Shown here in pieces: positions 46,550-58,263 of a stretch of 64,000 nt of DNA. The translations under genes and the position numbers were made by a program. Source of the stretch: Thalassospira profundimaris (GTDB lineage Bacteria; Pseudomonadota; Alphaproteobacteria; Rhodospirillales; Thalassospiraceae). The stretch is from positions 1-64,000 of the forward strand of contig NZ_JPWI01000017.1 in the NCBI RefSeq assembly GCF_003326795.1. Direction: 5' to 3'. The notes beneath the pieces are model-generated. The model searched no databases. It was not told the DNA's origin and worked only from the letters and a program-made list of their open reading frames with translations. Positions within the stretch are counted from its first letter, which is position 1, and every line of letters begins with the position of its first letter.

Positions 46550-46589
46550 AAAAAGGGCGCCATCACAGTTGTTTCTGCAATGGCGCCCT
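46550..46589 (-). terminator. Rho-independent terminator after the GNAT gene
   Basis: On the minus strand, a 10-bp stem AGGGCGCCAT / ATGGCGCCCT with a 16-base loop, then a T-run (46554-46550). 28 bases after the stop codon of the GNAT gene. Confidence 0.88.
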
Positions 46590-46617
46590 GGAATTCGCGG
46601 TTTCGAATGTTCTGAGA

Positions 46618-47193
46618 TTACTTCTCTCGGGTCGGGTTGCCTTCGGGAATCGTGCCGTCACCATCCCCAAGCCCGCGCTGCATGATCACGCTATCGACCC
46701 AGCGACCGAGTTTGAAACCCGCTGATTGCAGGGTTCCGGCAACCCGGAAGCCCAGACGCGCATGCAGGCCGATAGAGGCTACGTTGGCGCTGTCACCGAT
46801 CACCGCGACCATCTGGCGATAACCAAGCGCTGTGCACCGTTTAATCAGCTCTGAAAGCAACGCGCGACCCGCACCCTTGCCGACGACATCGGGTGCGATA
46901 TAGATCGTGTCTTCGACCGTAAAACGATAGGCCGGGCGCGTACGATAGGACCCGGCATAGGCAAATCCCTCAACCCGGCCGTCAAGCTCTGCTACCAGAT
47001 AGGGCAGGCCGCGCTCGCGCACATGTTGCCAGCGCGATGTCAGTTCGGCGATTTCCGGGGCGCGTTCCTCAAACGAGGCCAGCCCATGCAGGACATGATG
47101 GCCATAGATTTCAGTGATGCGCTCGAAATCTTCGGGTTCTGCGTCACGGATCACCAGATCGTGCAAAACAACACTGGTCGCGGTATCGGTCAT
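46618..47193 (-). CDS. GNAT N-acetyltransferase, phosphinothricin/methionine-sulfone acetyltransferase type
   Basis: 191 residues. GNAT fold with acetyl-CoA loop VGKGAGRALLSELI (about 110-123) and the family features YGHHVLHGLASFEE, GFAYAGSYRTRPAYRFTVEDTIYI and LGFRVAGTLQSAGFKLGRW. These match the Pat/MnaT group, which acetylates glutamate-like compounds such as phosphinothricin and methionine sulfone. The start ATG overlaps the stop of the upstream amidohydrolase gene (TAATG), so the two are translationally coupled and may act on related glutamate derivatives. That link is inference. Confidence 0.9.
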   Translation of the reverse strand: MTDTATSVVLHDLVIRDAEPEDFERITEIYGHHVLHGLASFEERAPEIAELTSRWQHVRERGLPYLVAELDGRVEGFAYAGSYRTRPAYRFTVEDTIYIAPDVVGKGAGRALLSELIKRCTALGYRQMVAVIGDSANVASIGLHARLGFRVAGTLQSAGFKLGRWVDSVIMQRGLGDGDGTIPEGNPTREK

Positions 47194-48059
47194 TAAAGCG
47201 GGTTCCCGTCGAGATCATGGAAGGACGCAATCAGATTGGTCATCTGGTCGCGCAAAACGTCAAATCCGCGATGCGGGGTGATTGTGGCTTCATCCATGTA
47301 AAGCGCGCGCGACAGCTCGATCTGAAGACTGTGCACATGCTCCTCGGGGCGGCCGTAATGACGGGTGCAATATCCCCCGGCATAGGGGTCATTGTGCGCC
47401 GGGCCAAATCCCATATCGCGAAGACAATCATCCACAAACCGCGTCAGTGACGGGTGGCATGATGTTCCATAGCAATCGCCAAGCACCAGATCAACGCGGT
47501 TTTTTGTGCTGTCGGTGGAATCGCCGGGCATCGAATGGCAATCAATCAGGATGCAATAGCCAAATGTATCGCGCGTCTGCTCAATCAGCTTCTGCAAGGC
47601 CCGGTGATAGGGACGGTAATAGGTGTCAATGCGTTCGAATGCTTCTTCGACGGGCAGGCGGCCTTTATAAATCTCGACCCCGCCACTGACCACACGCGGA
47701 ATCGACCCAAGTCCCGAAAGCGCGCGCATCGAATTGATTTCCGCATCATGGGGCAGGTCACCCTCGAACATGCGCGGATCAAGTTCCATCGCCGCCCGGT
47801 TCACATCGACATAGGCCCGCGGGAAGGTCGCGCAAAGCAGCGGTGCGCCGAGTTTCGGGGCCGCGCTGAACAGCTGATCGACAAAGGCATCTTCCGATGC
47901 GCGTAATTCAAACGATCCGATCCGTGCGCTTTCAATCAGATCCTGCGGGTATTGGCGCCCCGAATGCGGGGATGCAAAGACCACAGGCAAGGTCTGCCGT
48001 GGCGGCAGGATAACAGTAGCAGGCCCGCTAGAGGCAATTTCCGAAGGCAACTGGTTCAT
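47193..48059 (-). CDS. N-formylglutamate amidohydrolase-like protein
   Basis: 288 residues from ATG 48059; an upstream frame to 48143 has no good start signal. FGase (HutG-like) fold: substrate/metal motifs ASPHSGRQYP near 43-52, FVDQLF, and the central ILIDCHSMPG with the metal-binding Asp/His. The family hydrolyses N-formyl-L-glutamate at the end of one histidine-degradation route. No other hut gene is near, so the physiological substrate could be another N-acyl amino acid. First gene of a two-gene operon with the GNAT. Confidence 0.88.
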   Translation of the reverse strand: MNQLPSEIASSGPATVILPPRQTLPVVFASPHSGRQYPQDLIESARIGSFELRASEDAFVDQLFSAAPKLGAPLLCATFPRAYVDVNRAAMELDPRMFEGDLPHDAEINSMRALSGLGSIPRVVSGGVEIYKGRLPVEEAFERIDTYYRPYHRALQKLIEQTRDTFGYCILIDCHSMPGDSTDSTKNRVDLVLGDCYGTSCHPSLTRFVDDCLRDMGFGPAHNDPYAGGYCTRHYGRPEEHVHSLQIELSRALYMDEATITPHRGFDVLRDQMTNLIASFHDLDGNPL

Positions 48060-48318
48060 TGTCTTTCGTAATGTCCATCCCTGAATGGGTGTGTTGAATG
48101 TCCCGCGGTCCCCAAAAATCATATTGCACCTGATCAGGGGCAATATGTTCCTCTAGCATATGGTAATTGGAGCAGAATTGATGAAGATTTTTTGTCAAAA
48201 AACCATTTCTGGGGTTGCGCCTTTGTCTGCCTTGGGCTAAATACCGCCTCGCCGACGCAAACGGCACAGACCAATCCTTTCGATATGATAGGGGCGGTCT
48301 TCTGAAAGATGGATTTGC

Positions 48319-48395
48319 GGGCCTATAGCTCAGTTGGTTAGAGCGTTCGCTTGACATGCGAGAGGTCACAAGTTCGAGTCTTGTTAGGCCCACCA
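48319..48395 (+). tRNA. tRNA-Val (GAC), copy 1
   Basis: 77 bases with encoded CCA. Acceptor stem GGGCCTA/TAGGCCC, D arm GCTC...GAGC, anticodon loop TTGACAT (GAC reads GUC/GUU), T arm ACAAG-TTCGAGT-CTTGT. Identical to the next two copies. Confidence 0.96.
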
Positions 48396-48411
48396 TCTTT
48401 CACACCCATAG

Positions 48412-48488
48412 GGGCCTATAGCTCAGTTGGTTAGAGCGTTCGCTTGACATGCGAGAGGTCACAAGTTCGAGTCTTGTTAGGCCCACCA
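48412..48488 (+). tRNA. tRNA-Val (GAC), copy 2
   Basis: Same 77-base sequence as copy 1, separated from it by the 16-base spacer TCTTTCACACCCATAG. CCA is encoded. Confidence 0.96.
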
Positions 48489-48504
48489 TCTTTCACACCC
48501 ATAG

Positions 48505-48581
48505 GGGCCTATAGCTCAGTTGGTTAGAGCGTTCGCTTGACATGCGAGAGGTCACAAGTTCGAGTCTTGTTAGGCCCACCA
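48505..48581 (+). tRNA. tRNA-Val (GAC), copy 3
   Basis: Third identical copy, preceded by the same 16-base spacer, so tRNA plus spacer form an exact 93-base tandem unit. A terminator follows. Confidence 0.96.
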
Positions 48582-48587
48582 TTCCCA

Positions 48588-48616
48588 CCCCGCCGGGTTG
48601 CCGCGCGGGGTTTTGC
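48588..48616 (+). terminator. Terminator of the tRNA-Val cluster
   Basis: Stem CCCCGC / GCGGGG with an 11-base loop, then TTTTGCATTTT, 7 bases after the last CCA. Confidence 0.8.
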
Positions 48617-48634
48617 ATTTTCCAGCCTGAATGA

Positions 48635-49777
48635 TTATCGCATCTGCGCGATGCTTTTTCTGAAGCGCATGGCGCTAAAGGCAAAGAAGGCGCTGGCAAT
48701 CACAAAGACCAGCAGGAATTCGGGCCATACCACATCAATCCCGGCCCCGCGAAACAGGATCGCCTGCGCATATTTGACGAAATGCGTTGATGGGGCGATC
48801 TGCATGATGTTCTGAAGGGTTTCGGGCATGCTTTCAAGCGGGGTCGTTCCCCCCGACAGCATGCGAAGCGGCAGGACGACAAGGATAAATAGCAATCCGA
48901 ATTGCGGCATTGATCGGGTCATGGTCGCAAGGAAAATGCCAAGTGCGGTGGCAAAGAACAGATACAAGACCGTCCCCGCCATGAATAAAAGCTTTGATCC
49001 GATCACCGGCACGCCAAGCACCAGCTGAACCACGAAGATCAGTGACAGCATACTGGCAATCAGGATCACAAGGCCGTTGGCCCAGACCTTTGCCATCATG
49101 ATTTCAAACGGATCAAGCGGCATCACAAGAAGATGTTCAATCGTGCCATGTTCGCGTTCCCGAATAAGGGCCGCCCCCGAAAGAATGATCGACAGCATCG
49201 TGATGGCATTGATGATTTCCATGGTCGCCGTAAACCAGGAACTCGTCGCATTCTGGTTATAGGCATAGCGTGTGACGATCTGTGCCGCACTATCCGTATT
49301 GGCCCCCGCATAGGCCGATTTGCCCCCCAGCCAGCTTGAAACTTCCTGTGCGATGATGTTGCTGACATAGCCCTGACCGATCCCGGCCTGCATCATGGCG
49401 GTGGCATCGATATTAAGCTGCACTTCCGGATTGCGCCCGCCAATCAGATCGCGCTCAAACCGTGGCGGGATAACAAGGACAAAGGTGAAGGCTCCGCTAT
49501 TCATTGCTGCATCCAGATCACGCTCGGCAATCTGCACCGGTGTCTGGAAAAATGGCGGCAGGAAAGCATCCCGAATGCGAAGCGATATGGCCGATCCGTC
49601 CTGATCGGAAATTGCAATCGATGCATTATTCAGGTCATGCGAAAAACCGGTCGCCGCGTTATAGATCGCAAATGAAAACGCCCAGACGATCAGGGCCATC
49701 AAAACGACATCGCGCCTGAGACTGTAAAGCTCCTTGATACCAAGGCGATAGATATTGCCAATCCGTCTTGAAAACAT
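48635..49777 (-). CDS. ABC-2 type transporter permease, YhhJ-like
   Basis: 380 residues. One N-terminal helix (about 24-45), a large extracytoplasmic domain (about 46-180), then five C-terminal helices (about 185-370). This is the ABC-2 plan of drug/polymer exporters such as E. coli YhhJ. The segment PLRMLSGGTTPLESMP is typical of the family. It lies 4 bases after the ABC ATPase/permease fusion and is the last gene of a three-gene export operon. No TolC-type outer-membrane channel is encoded nearby. Confidence 0.9.
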   Translation of the reverse strand: MFSRRIGNIYRLGIKELYSLRRDVVLMALIVWAFSFAIYNAATGFSHDLNNASIAISDQDGSAISLRIRDAFLPPFFQTPVQIAERDLDAAMNSGAFTFVLVIPPRFERDLIGGRNPEVQLNIDATAMMQAGIGQGYVSNIIAQEVSSWLGGKSAYAGANTDSAAQIVTRYAYNQNATSSWFTATMEIINAITMLSIILSGAALIREREHGTIEHLLVMPLDPFEIMMAKVWANGLVILIASMLSLIFVVQLVLGVPVIGSKLLFMAGTVLYLFFATALGIFLATMTRSMPQFGLLFILVVLPLRMLSGGTTPLESMPETLQNIMQIAPSTHFVKYAQAILFRGAGIDVVWPEFLLVFVIASAFFAFSAMRFRKSIAQMR

Positions 49778-49781
49778 CGCC

Positions 49782-52553
49782 TTACACCTCCTGCTTTTTC
49801 AAAAGCAGCATCGAAATCACACTTAGGGCCGGGAAGAATATCGCAAGCTTGATCAGTTCGGGATAAAGCTCGGCAAAGCCCAGCGCCTTGGTAAAGGTGC
49901 CGACACTGATCGACATGAAATGCGATGTCGGGATGATGGTCGAAAGCACCGCAGGCGCGCCCTCAAGCGACGAGATCGGCTGCATCATCCCTGAAAACAT
50001 CACCGATGGCACCATGGTGATGATCGCTGTGCCGAACAGGGCGGCGATCTGGGTGCTGGTAAAGGACGAAATCAGAAGTCCGAGCCCGGTGGTTGCAATC
50101 ACAAACAGGGTTGCACCGACCAAAAGCGTCAATCCGTTGCCACGCAACGGTACCTCGAACCAGAACAGCGCCATCGCTGTCATCAGAACAAAGTTGATCA
50201 GCCCAAGCCCGATATAGGGCAACTGTTTGCCCAGCAGGAATTCAAGTTTCGAGACCGGCGTCACATAAAGATTGGTGATCGATCCCAGTTCCTTTTCGCG
50301 CACCACGCCTACCGCCATCAGGACGGCGGGAATAAACATCAGAAGCAGGGCAATCACCGATGGCACCATGGCATAGATGCTTTTGAAATCCTGATTATAG
50401 CGATACCGGGTTTCGATCCGGATCGGCAGGGGGGATGACGCGCTGCCTTGTGCGCGACGTGCACTTTCGGCCAGATAACGTTGATGAATACCTTCGACAT
50501 AGCCGTGAATCGTCTCGGCCCGAAATGGCATGGTGCCGTCAATGAACGCCCCGATTTCCGGGCTTGCCCCCCGGCCGACATCCCGTCCGAAACCGGGCGG
50601 AATTTCAATCGCCAGCGATATGTCGCCTGATAACAACCGCGCCTCAAGATCGTTATTGCTGATCAGTGCGGGTTGCTCTTCGAAATAGCGCGATCCCGAC
50701 AGATTTTCGATATAGGTCCGGCTTTCGGGCGTCTGATCGCGATCCAAAACCGCATAGGTCAGGTTTTCAACGTCAAAGGTAATGCCGTAACCAAAGACCG
50801 GCATCAGGATCGCCGTCCCGATCAGGGCAAACATCAACCGGATCGGATCGCGGATCAGTTCCATGGTCTCGCGCAGTGAATAGGCCCATAGCCGTCTCGG
50901 GCTGAAGATCGATGCCTTTGCCGGTTTCCAGTGATCAGGCTGGATATCATCGCCTGCAATCTGATCGGGGTCCGGTTCAGGTGCGCTTTCCTGTTCGCCG
51001 CTGGCTTCCACCAGATAGCTGATAAAGGCTTCTTCAAGTGTCGCACATCCTCGCCCCCTGGTAATGGCGTCGGGTGTGTCGCTGATCAGAACCTTGCCCG
51101 CATGCATCAGCGATATGCGATCACATCGCTCGGCCTCATTCATGAAATGGGTGGAAATAAAGATCGTCACGCCCTGTTTGCGTGAAAGCTCGACCAGCAA
51201 TTCCCAGAACCCGTCACGCGCCACCGGGTCCACACCCGATGTCGGTTCATCAAGGATCAGGATTTCCGGATCGTGAATGATCGCAACGGCAAGCGACAGG
51301 CGCTGCCGCACACCAAGTGGCAGGCGTTCGGACAGATCGTCGTGATATTCACTGAGCCCGAACCGGTCTGAAAGTTCGGCAATCCGCGGTTTGATCTGAT
51401 CATCGGGGAGGTGAAACAGCCTTGCATGCAGCTCAAGGTTCTGAAGAACGGTCAGTTCGGAATAAAGTGAAAAGGCCTGACTCATGTAGCCAACCCGACG
51501 GCGCAGTTCGATATCCTGCCCGTCAACCGGTTTGCCAAAAAGTTCTGCCGTGCCTTCGGTCGCTGCCAAAAGCCCGGTCAGCATCTTCATGGTCGTGGTC
51601 TTGCCACAGCCATTTGATCCGAGGAACCCGAAAATCTCGCCTTTTTCGATCCGGAAACTGACATTGTCGACAGCGGTAAAATTGCCAAATCGCTGGGTCA
51701 GGTTTTCGGCAACGATGGCCGGTATGTCGCCATTTTCCGTGCGGGGCGGAATGATCAGCTCATGATGCCCGCTGCGTTCTTCTTCGGGTAAAAGCGCGAT
51801 GAAGGCTGCTTCAAGGCTCTCGGTCCCCGTCCGGCTTAAAATCTCGTCGGCACTACCGGTCGCCAATACCTTGCCGTCATTCATCGCAATCAGATGATCA
51901 AACCGGGCGGCTTCATCCATATAGGCGGTGGCGACCAGAACCGTCATTTCGCTTCGGGTTTCGCGGATGGCATCAATCAGCAGCCAGAACTGCCGACGCG
52001 ACAGGGGATCAACCCCGGTGGTCGGTTCATCAAGGATCAGGATATCGGGATCATGAATAAGTGCGCAGCAAAGCCCCAGTTTCTGTTTCATCCCGCCCGA
52101 AAGCTTGCCCGCCGGGCGCTCGGTAAACGGCGCCAGTCCGGTTGCCCTGGTCAGCGACGCAATGCGTTCATTGCGTTCACGCTTGCCCTGACCGAACAGA
52201 CGCCCAAAGAAATCAAGGTTCTCGCGGATCGTCAGGTCCATATAAAGGTTCTTGCCAAGCCCCTGGGGCATATAGGCAATCCGGGGCAGGACCGCATTGC
52301 GATGCGCGCTGTCGCTCATGGATCCGCCCAGTGTCTCGACCAGCCCGTCCTGACCTTTACGCGCCCCGGATATCAGGGCAAGGGCCGATGATTTCCCCAC
52401 ACCATCGGGGCCGATAAAGCCCACAGTCTGTCCGGTCGGAATTTCCAGATGGATATGATCAAGGGCTGTGACCTTGCCATAGCGATGGCAAACATCACGA
52501 AGCCGCACGGCAAAATCAGTGCCGTGATCAGGATGCGCCACCACGCCCGCCAT
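49782..52553 (-). CDS. rbbA: ABC ATPase-ATPase-permease fusion, RbbA/YhiH-like
   Basis: 923 residues: two ABC ATPase domains (about 10-245 and 270-500) fused to an ABC-2 permease (about 550-923; helices near 575 and from about 725). First ATPase: Walker A GPDGVGKS, signature LSGGMKQK, Walker [13 protein letters not shown]. Second: Walker A GSNGCGKT, Walker [13 protein letters not shown], but the signature reads LPLGVRQR, which is degenerate. E. coli RbbA has this layout and is described as a ribosome-associated ATPase, yet the YhiI-like and YhhJ-like partners here argue for an exporter. The start overlaps the upstream stop as TAATG. Confidence 0.9.
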   Translation of the reverse strand: MAGVVAHPDHGTDFAVRLRDVCHRYGKVTALDHIHLEIPTGQTVGFIGPDGVGKSSALALISGARKGQDGLVETLGGSMSDSAHRNAVLPRIAYMPQGLGKNLYMDLTIRENLDFFGRLFGQGKRERNERIASLTRATGLAPFTERPAGKLSGGMKQKLGLCCALIHDPDILILDEPTTGVDPLSRRQFWLLIDAIRETRSEMTVLVATAYMDEAARFDHLIAMNDGKVLATGSADEILSRTGTESLEAAFIALLPEEERSGHHELIIPPRTENGDIPAIVAENLTQRFGNFTAVDNVSFRIEKGEIFGFLGSNGCGKTTTMKMLTGLLAATEGTAELFGKPVDGQDIELRRRVGYMSQAFSLYSELTVLQNLELHARLFHLPDDQIKPRIAELSDRFGLSEYHDDLSERLPLGVRQRLSLAVAIIHDPEILILDEPTSGVDPVARDGFWELLVELSRKQGVTIFISTHFMNEAERCDRISLMHAGKVLISDTPDAITRGRGCATLEEAFISYLVEASGEQESAPEPDPDQIAGDDIQPDHWKPAKASIFSPRRLWAYSLRETMELIRDPIRLMFALIGTAILMPVFGYGITFDVENLTYAVLDRDQTPESRTYIENLSGSRYFEEQPALISNNDLEARLLSGDISLAIEIPPGFGRDVGRGASPEIGAFIDGTMPFRAETIHGYVEGIHQRYLAESARRAQGSASSPLPIRIETRYRYNQDFKSIYAMVPSVIALLLMFIPAVLMAVGVVREKELGSITNLYVTPVSKLEFLLGKQLPYIGLGLINFVLMTAMALFWFEVPLRGNGLTLLVGATLFVIATTGLGLLISSFTSTQIAALFGTAIITMVPSVMFSGMMQPISSLEGAPAVLSTIIPTSHFMSISVGTFTKALGFAELYPELIKLAIFFPALSVISMLLLKKQEV

Positions 52554-53563
52554 TATTGCAGGCTCTGGCGAAGGGTGGCGTCATCGGGCACATTGGGGGT
52601 GAATTCGGCGGGCCAGTCATTATGATCGGCCAGCATGATATAGGCCTCACCCGGAAGGCCGGTTTTGACCCGCTTGATATGTTCAGAAAGCAATTCCCGA
52701 TCAATGCGGATCTTGACCCGGAACATCAGCTTGTCACGTTCCGACCGCGTTTCGACTTCGCGCGGGGTGAATTGCGCATCATCGGCGACAAACGATACCC
52801 TGGCCGGGATCACAAAGCCCTGTGCTGCATCCAGAATGATGCGCGCCTCATTGCCGACAAAGGCAAGGCCTGCCTGACGGGTCGGCAGGAACACATTCAT
52901 GTAAACATCGGTCAGATCAATCAACGTGATGACCGGTCCGCCACCCGATAGAACCTCGCCCGGTTCGGCAAGGCGATATTGCACACGCCCGTCACGCGGG
53001 GCTTTCAGGACAGAATCATCAATCTGGACCTGGATGCGTCTGAGTTCGGCCTCGGTCGCCTCGACATTGCGCCGGGCGCTGACCAGCCGGGCCTCGGCAG
53101 CACTGAGCGCGGCCTGTGCCACATCGCGGTCTGCGCGGCGCTGATCGACCTGTTCACGCGAAATGTTGTTGTTTTTGACCAACTCATTGGCGCGCACCAA
53201 TTGCTGCTGGGCAAAGGAAAGCTCGCTTTGGCGCTGGACAATCAGGGCCTCGGCCTCTGCAATACCCTGTTCGGCACCGGCAACTTCGGCCCGTGCACGC
53301 GCCTGACTGGCCATCAGTTCGGCGGTATCCATGCGTGCGAGAACCTGACCGGTCGTGACCGTATCGCCCTCATCGACAAGGACTTCATCAATCCGCCCGG
53401 CATATTTGGTCGCCACCCGGATTTCTTCGGCTTCAATGCGGCCATTGCCCGATGCGATATAGGATGGAAGTTCGGATTGCTGCGATTTCCAATAGGCAAA
53501 GCCGCCACCGGCCGCGGCAACAATCACGACAAGAACAATCATCAAAGAACGCAGGTTCTTCAT
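52553..53563 (-). CDS. HlyD-family membrane-fusion protein, YhiI-like
   Basis: 336 residues from ATG 53563 with GGAGG five bases upstream; a longer frame to 53614 starts before the Shine-Dalgarno. One N-terminal membrane anchor (about 7-24), lipoyl/barrel-sandwich halves (around [27 protein letters not shown] and [18 protein letters not shown]), and a long alpha-helical hairpin (about 80-180) that would reach an outer-membrane channel. First gene of the exporter operon, adjacent to the ATPase with a one-base overlap. Substrate unknown. Confidence 0.92.
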   Translation of the reverse strand: MKNLRSLMIVLVVIVAAAGGGFAYWKSQQSELPSYIASGNGRIEAEEIRVATKYAGRIDEVLVDEGDTVTTGQVLARMDTAELMASQARARAEVAGAEQGIAEAEALIVQRQSELSFAQQQLVRANELVKNNNISREQVDQRRADRDVAQAALSAAEARLVSARRNVEATEAELRRIQVQIDDSVLKAPRDGRVQYRLAEPGEVLSGGGPVITLIDLTDVYMNVFLPTRQAGLAFVGNEARIILDAAQGFVIPARVSFVADDAQFTPREVETRSERDKLMFRVKIRIDRELLSEHIKRVKTGLPGEAYIMLADHNDWPAEFTPNVPDDATLRQSLQ

Positions 53564-53755
53564 TCCATCCTCCGGAAACGGGGCTAGGGTTCTGACCCTC
53601 GAACATGTAGGCAAGGAATTTACAATCTCGGATCGTATTATCTGACCAGAGTTCGCTTACGCTTGCAATGTCCGATTTTCTGGAATGATCCTAATGGGTT
53701 GCCGCACTGCATTCTTTGATGTCGAGCAAATTAGAAAGTACCAGTTTGCGAAGGT

Positions 53756-54064
53756 TCACATCTCAAGATCAAACACCACCAACCCCGACAGCCCGCCGTC
53801 AAGCATCCCGACCAGTTGCCCGCCGAGTTTCTGATGTTCGGGATGTTCAAGATAGGCGTCGCGTGCGGTGGCATCGTCAAAATCAATGCAGAAACCATGA
53901 CGGAAACCCTGTTCAAGCTTTTCCGGGCTGACGGAAACGCCGCCGTCAAATCCCCGCATGCCGGGAATAAGCGTGCCAAGATTGGCAAGGGCATCAAACA
54001 GGGATGCGATGTCATCCTGTTTGATGCCGGGTTGGAATTTGACCAGAACGATATGGCGGATCAT
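53756..54064 (-). CDS. Dabb-family (stress-responsive A/B barrel) protein
   Basis: 102 residues from ATG 54064 with AAAGG seven bases upstream. The opening MIRHIVLVKFQPG and the closing GLVVFDLEM are typical of the Dabb ferredoxin-like fold, which forms dimers. Some members act as cyclases or lyases, but most have no known role. It follows dgdA by 77 bases on the same strand and may be cotranscribed. Confidence 0.85.
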   Translation of the reverse strand: MIRHIVLVKFQPGIKQDDIASLFDALANLGTLIPGMRGFDGGVSVSPEKLEQGFRHGFCIDFDDATARDAYLEHPEHQKLGGQLVGMLDGGLSGLVVFDLEM

Positions 54065-54141
54065 GACACTGCCTTTATGAAGGTTGACTTTGCCTGATTT
54101 CACCTTTGTTTCGTCTGGTCTGTCAACTGATCTGAACGTGA

Positions 54142-56493
<2,352 letters not shown>

Positions 56494-56504
56494 GGGGAGG
56501 GGTG

Positions 56505-57194
56505 CTAGGCCTGCAAACCCGCACAGCGTGCGGTATTGCGCACATGGGCCTGCATTTCCTTGCGGGCACGGTCCGCGTCATTGTCGCGCAGGGCCGCCAT
56601 GATTTTGCGATGTTCGCCAATGGATTCGCGCATGCGTTCCGGATCGGTGATCGGAATCGGCTGGCGCTGGGTTTCGGTGATCTGATCGCGCACGGTTTTG
56701 TAAAGATCACGCAACATGCTGTTGCTGCATGCCGCCACGATGGTGCCGTGGAACTCAAGGTCGGCCTCGACATTGGCAATAAGGTCCTGATCGGCCCAGC
56801 ATTTTTCCATGCGGTTGGTGGCATCTTCCATGGCTTCAAACTGGGTTGCTGCCAACCGGCCGCAGGCCAGTGCCGTGATTTCACCTTCGAGGATCAGACG
56901 GGTCTGGAAAACGTCAAAAACGCTATGGGTTTCCGAATAGCGCCAAGGCGCCATATCGCCTTCTGATTTTGTGCCACCGGCGGTAACAAAGGTGCCACGT
57001 CCGGCTTCGGTCTTGATCAGGCCAAGGGTTTCGAGCGTTAAAAGGGCTTCGCGAAGCGATGCGCGACTTACCCCGAATTTCTGAGCAAATTCGCGCTGCG
57101 AGGGAATCTTTTCGCCGGGCTTCAGGGTGCCGTCCTGAATCATCCCCTGAATTTCCCGTGCCACCGATTGTGGCAAAAGGGTCCTGTTGAACAT
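56505..57194 (-). CDS. GntR-family regulator, FadR/FCD subfamily
   Basis: 229 residues from ATG 57194 with AGGGAAG upstream. Winged HTH (about 8-75: SVAREIQGMIQDGTLKPGEKI, SQREFAQKFGVSRASLREALLTLETLGLI) and an FCD ligand domain (about 98-225) with metal-ligand candidates ADLEFHGTIV, EHRKIM and HVRN. Divergent from the ABC transporter operon at 57370-62392; a perfect 27-base palindrome of FadR-subfamily type lies between them. It is the probable repressor of that operon and perhaps of itself. Effector likely a small carboxylate or a pathway intermediate. Confidence 0.93.
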   Translation of the reverse strand: MFNRTLLPQSVAREIQGMIQDGTLKPGEKIPSQREFAQKFGVSRASLREALLTLETLGLIKTEAGRGTFVTAGGTKSEGDMAPWRYSETHSVFDVFQTRLILEGEITALACGRLAATQFEAMEDATNRMEKCWADQDLIANVEADLEFHGTIVAACSNSMLRDLYKTVRDQITETQRQPIPITDPERMRESIGEHRKIMAALRDNDADRARKEMQAHVRNTARCAGLQA

Positions 57195-57302
57195 TGCTCT
57201 TCCCTCGTTCCTTGTTCTTAAAGCGAATACCGCGCTGGTTGTGTGCTTGTCACGATTTTTCTCCAACCCACTTGCAACGGTTCCGGATTTATGTTTCCTT
57301 GT

Positions 57303-57329
57303 GGTCTAACTGGTCTGACCAGTTAGACC
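57303..57329. promoter_or_regulatory. Perfect 27-base palindromic GntR operator
   Basis: Two perfect 12-base arms (GGTCTAACTGGT / ACCAGTTAGACC) around CTG. The core TGGT-N3-ACCA is the FadR-subfamily operator pattern, and the inner 17 bases resemble the classical FadR site. 40 bases upstream of the binding-protein ATG and 108 bases upstream of the regulator start. Confidence 0.85.
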
Positions 57330-57369
57330 AGTAGTTATCAGGGATATCGAAAAACACAAGGATAATAAA

Positions 57370-58167
57370 ATGAAGCTCTTTTCATATGTTGCGGCTTCCG
57401 TTGTCGGTGGGGTTCTTGCGATGGGTGTCGCAAGCTCGGCCAATGCCGCCGATCTGACGGTCGGGGCGAATATCGGCAACGTTCCGTGGGAATTCGAAAC
57501 CGCAGACGGCACCGTGGTTGGCTTTGAAGTCGATCTGGTCAATGAAATCGCCAAGCGTCTGGGCAAAAGCGTCGAATTCGTCAACATTCCGTTCAACGGT
57601 CTGTTCCCGGCGGTGCAATCGGGCCGTATCGACATGGCAGTTTCCTCGATCACCATCACCGACAAGCGGCTTGAGTCTGTGACCTTCGCACAGCCATATT
57701 ACGATAGTGACCAGTCCCTGACCGCGACCGCAGCAGGCGGTGTCACCGGTCTCGATGCCATGAAGGGCAAGGTTGTCGGTGTTGATACCGGCTCCACGGG
57801 GGATATGTGGGTCACCAAAAACGGTGGCGAATATGGCATCGAAGATGTCCGTCGCTACGAAGGCCTTTCGCCTGCGATGCTTGACCTGACCGCAGGCCGT
57901 ATTGACGGCTATATCAGCGACATTCCGGCACTGCTTTACTACGTCAAGGACAAGCCGAGCCTCAAGGTTGTTGAGCGCATCACCACGGGTGAAAAATACT
58001 CGATCATGTTCAACAAGGATGCCCCGCTGGCAACCGAGGTCAATGACGTGATCACCGAACTGAAAAAAGAAGGATTCATCGCCGGTCTGCATGAAACCTG
58101 GTTCGGTGCCGTTCCCGAAGACACCACCTCGACGGTCAAAGTGCTCGATATGCCGACCCTGAAATAA
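57370..58167 (+). CDS. Amino-acid-type ABC transporter substrate-binding protein
   Basis: 265 residues, family 3 extracellular solute-binding protein (polar amino acid type). Signal peptide 1-26 with cleavage after SSANA. Conserved ligand-lobe segments are GFEVDLVNEIAKRLG, DMAVSSITITDKRLE and GVDTGSTGDMW. The usual arginine that holds the amino-acid carboxylate is likely in the ITDKR segment. First gene of the GntR-controlled operon. A long stem-loop after it (58187-58243) probably raises its mRNA level over the permease. Substrate is inferred to be an amino-acid derivative or cyclic ureide because of the downstream enzymes. Confidence 0.93.
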   Translation: MKLFSYVAASVVGGVLAMGVASSANAADLTVGANIGNVPWEFETADGTVVGFEVDLVNEIAKRLGKSVEFVNIPFNGLFPAVQSGRIDMAVSSITITDKRLESVTFAQPYYDSDQSLTATAAGGVTGLDAMKGKVVGVDTGSTGDMWVTKNGGEYGIEDVRRYEGLSPAMLDLTAGRIDGYISDIPALLYYVKDKPSLKVVERITTGEKYSIMFNKDAPLATEVNDVITELKKEGFIAGLHETWFGAVPEDTTSTVKVLDMPTLK

Positions 58168-58186
58168 TCGCGCATATCGCACATCA

Positions 58187-58243
58187 ACCCTGCCGGTGAT
58201 GCCCCCGATATTGGCATGCGGCTCCCGGCATTGTCGGCAGGGT
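58187..58243 (+). other. Intercistronic stem-loop after the binding-protein gene
   Basis: Perfect 9-bp outer arms ACCCTGCCG / CGGCAGGGT enclosing further GCC/GGC pairing, and no T-run. This is a usual device for uneven expression between binding protein and permease. Confidence 0.65.
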
Positions 58244-58263
58244 GAATTTGAACTGGTGGTGAA

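Larger units (their letters stand above)
45811..46617. other. Long non-coding stretch between diguanylate cyclase and GNAT gene
   Basis: 807 bases without a credible protein gene. The left part (45811-46200) is AT-rich with no recognised element. The centre holds an 8-bp inverted repeat (TGCGTCCT 46206-46213 / AGGACGCA 46252-46259) and a candidate small RNA to 46346. The right end carries the minus-strand terminator of the GNAT gene. Confidence 0.6.
48319..48581 (+). repeat. 93-base tandem tRNA repeat (3 copies)
   Basis: Two full 93-base units (tRNA plus spacer) and a final 77-base tRNA without the spacer. No base difference is seen between copies, which indicates recent amplification or gene conversion. 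Confidence 0.95.

Noticed and set aside
46479-46685. 68-codon plus-strand frame near the GNAT terminator
   Set aside because: It spans the terminator hairpin and continues antisense into the GNAT gene; no start signal.
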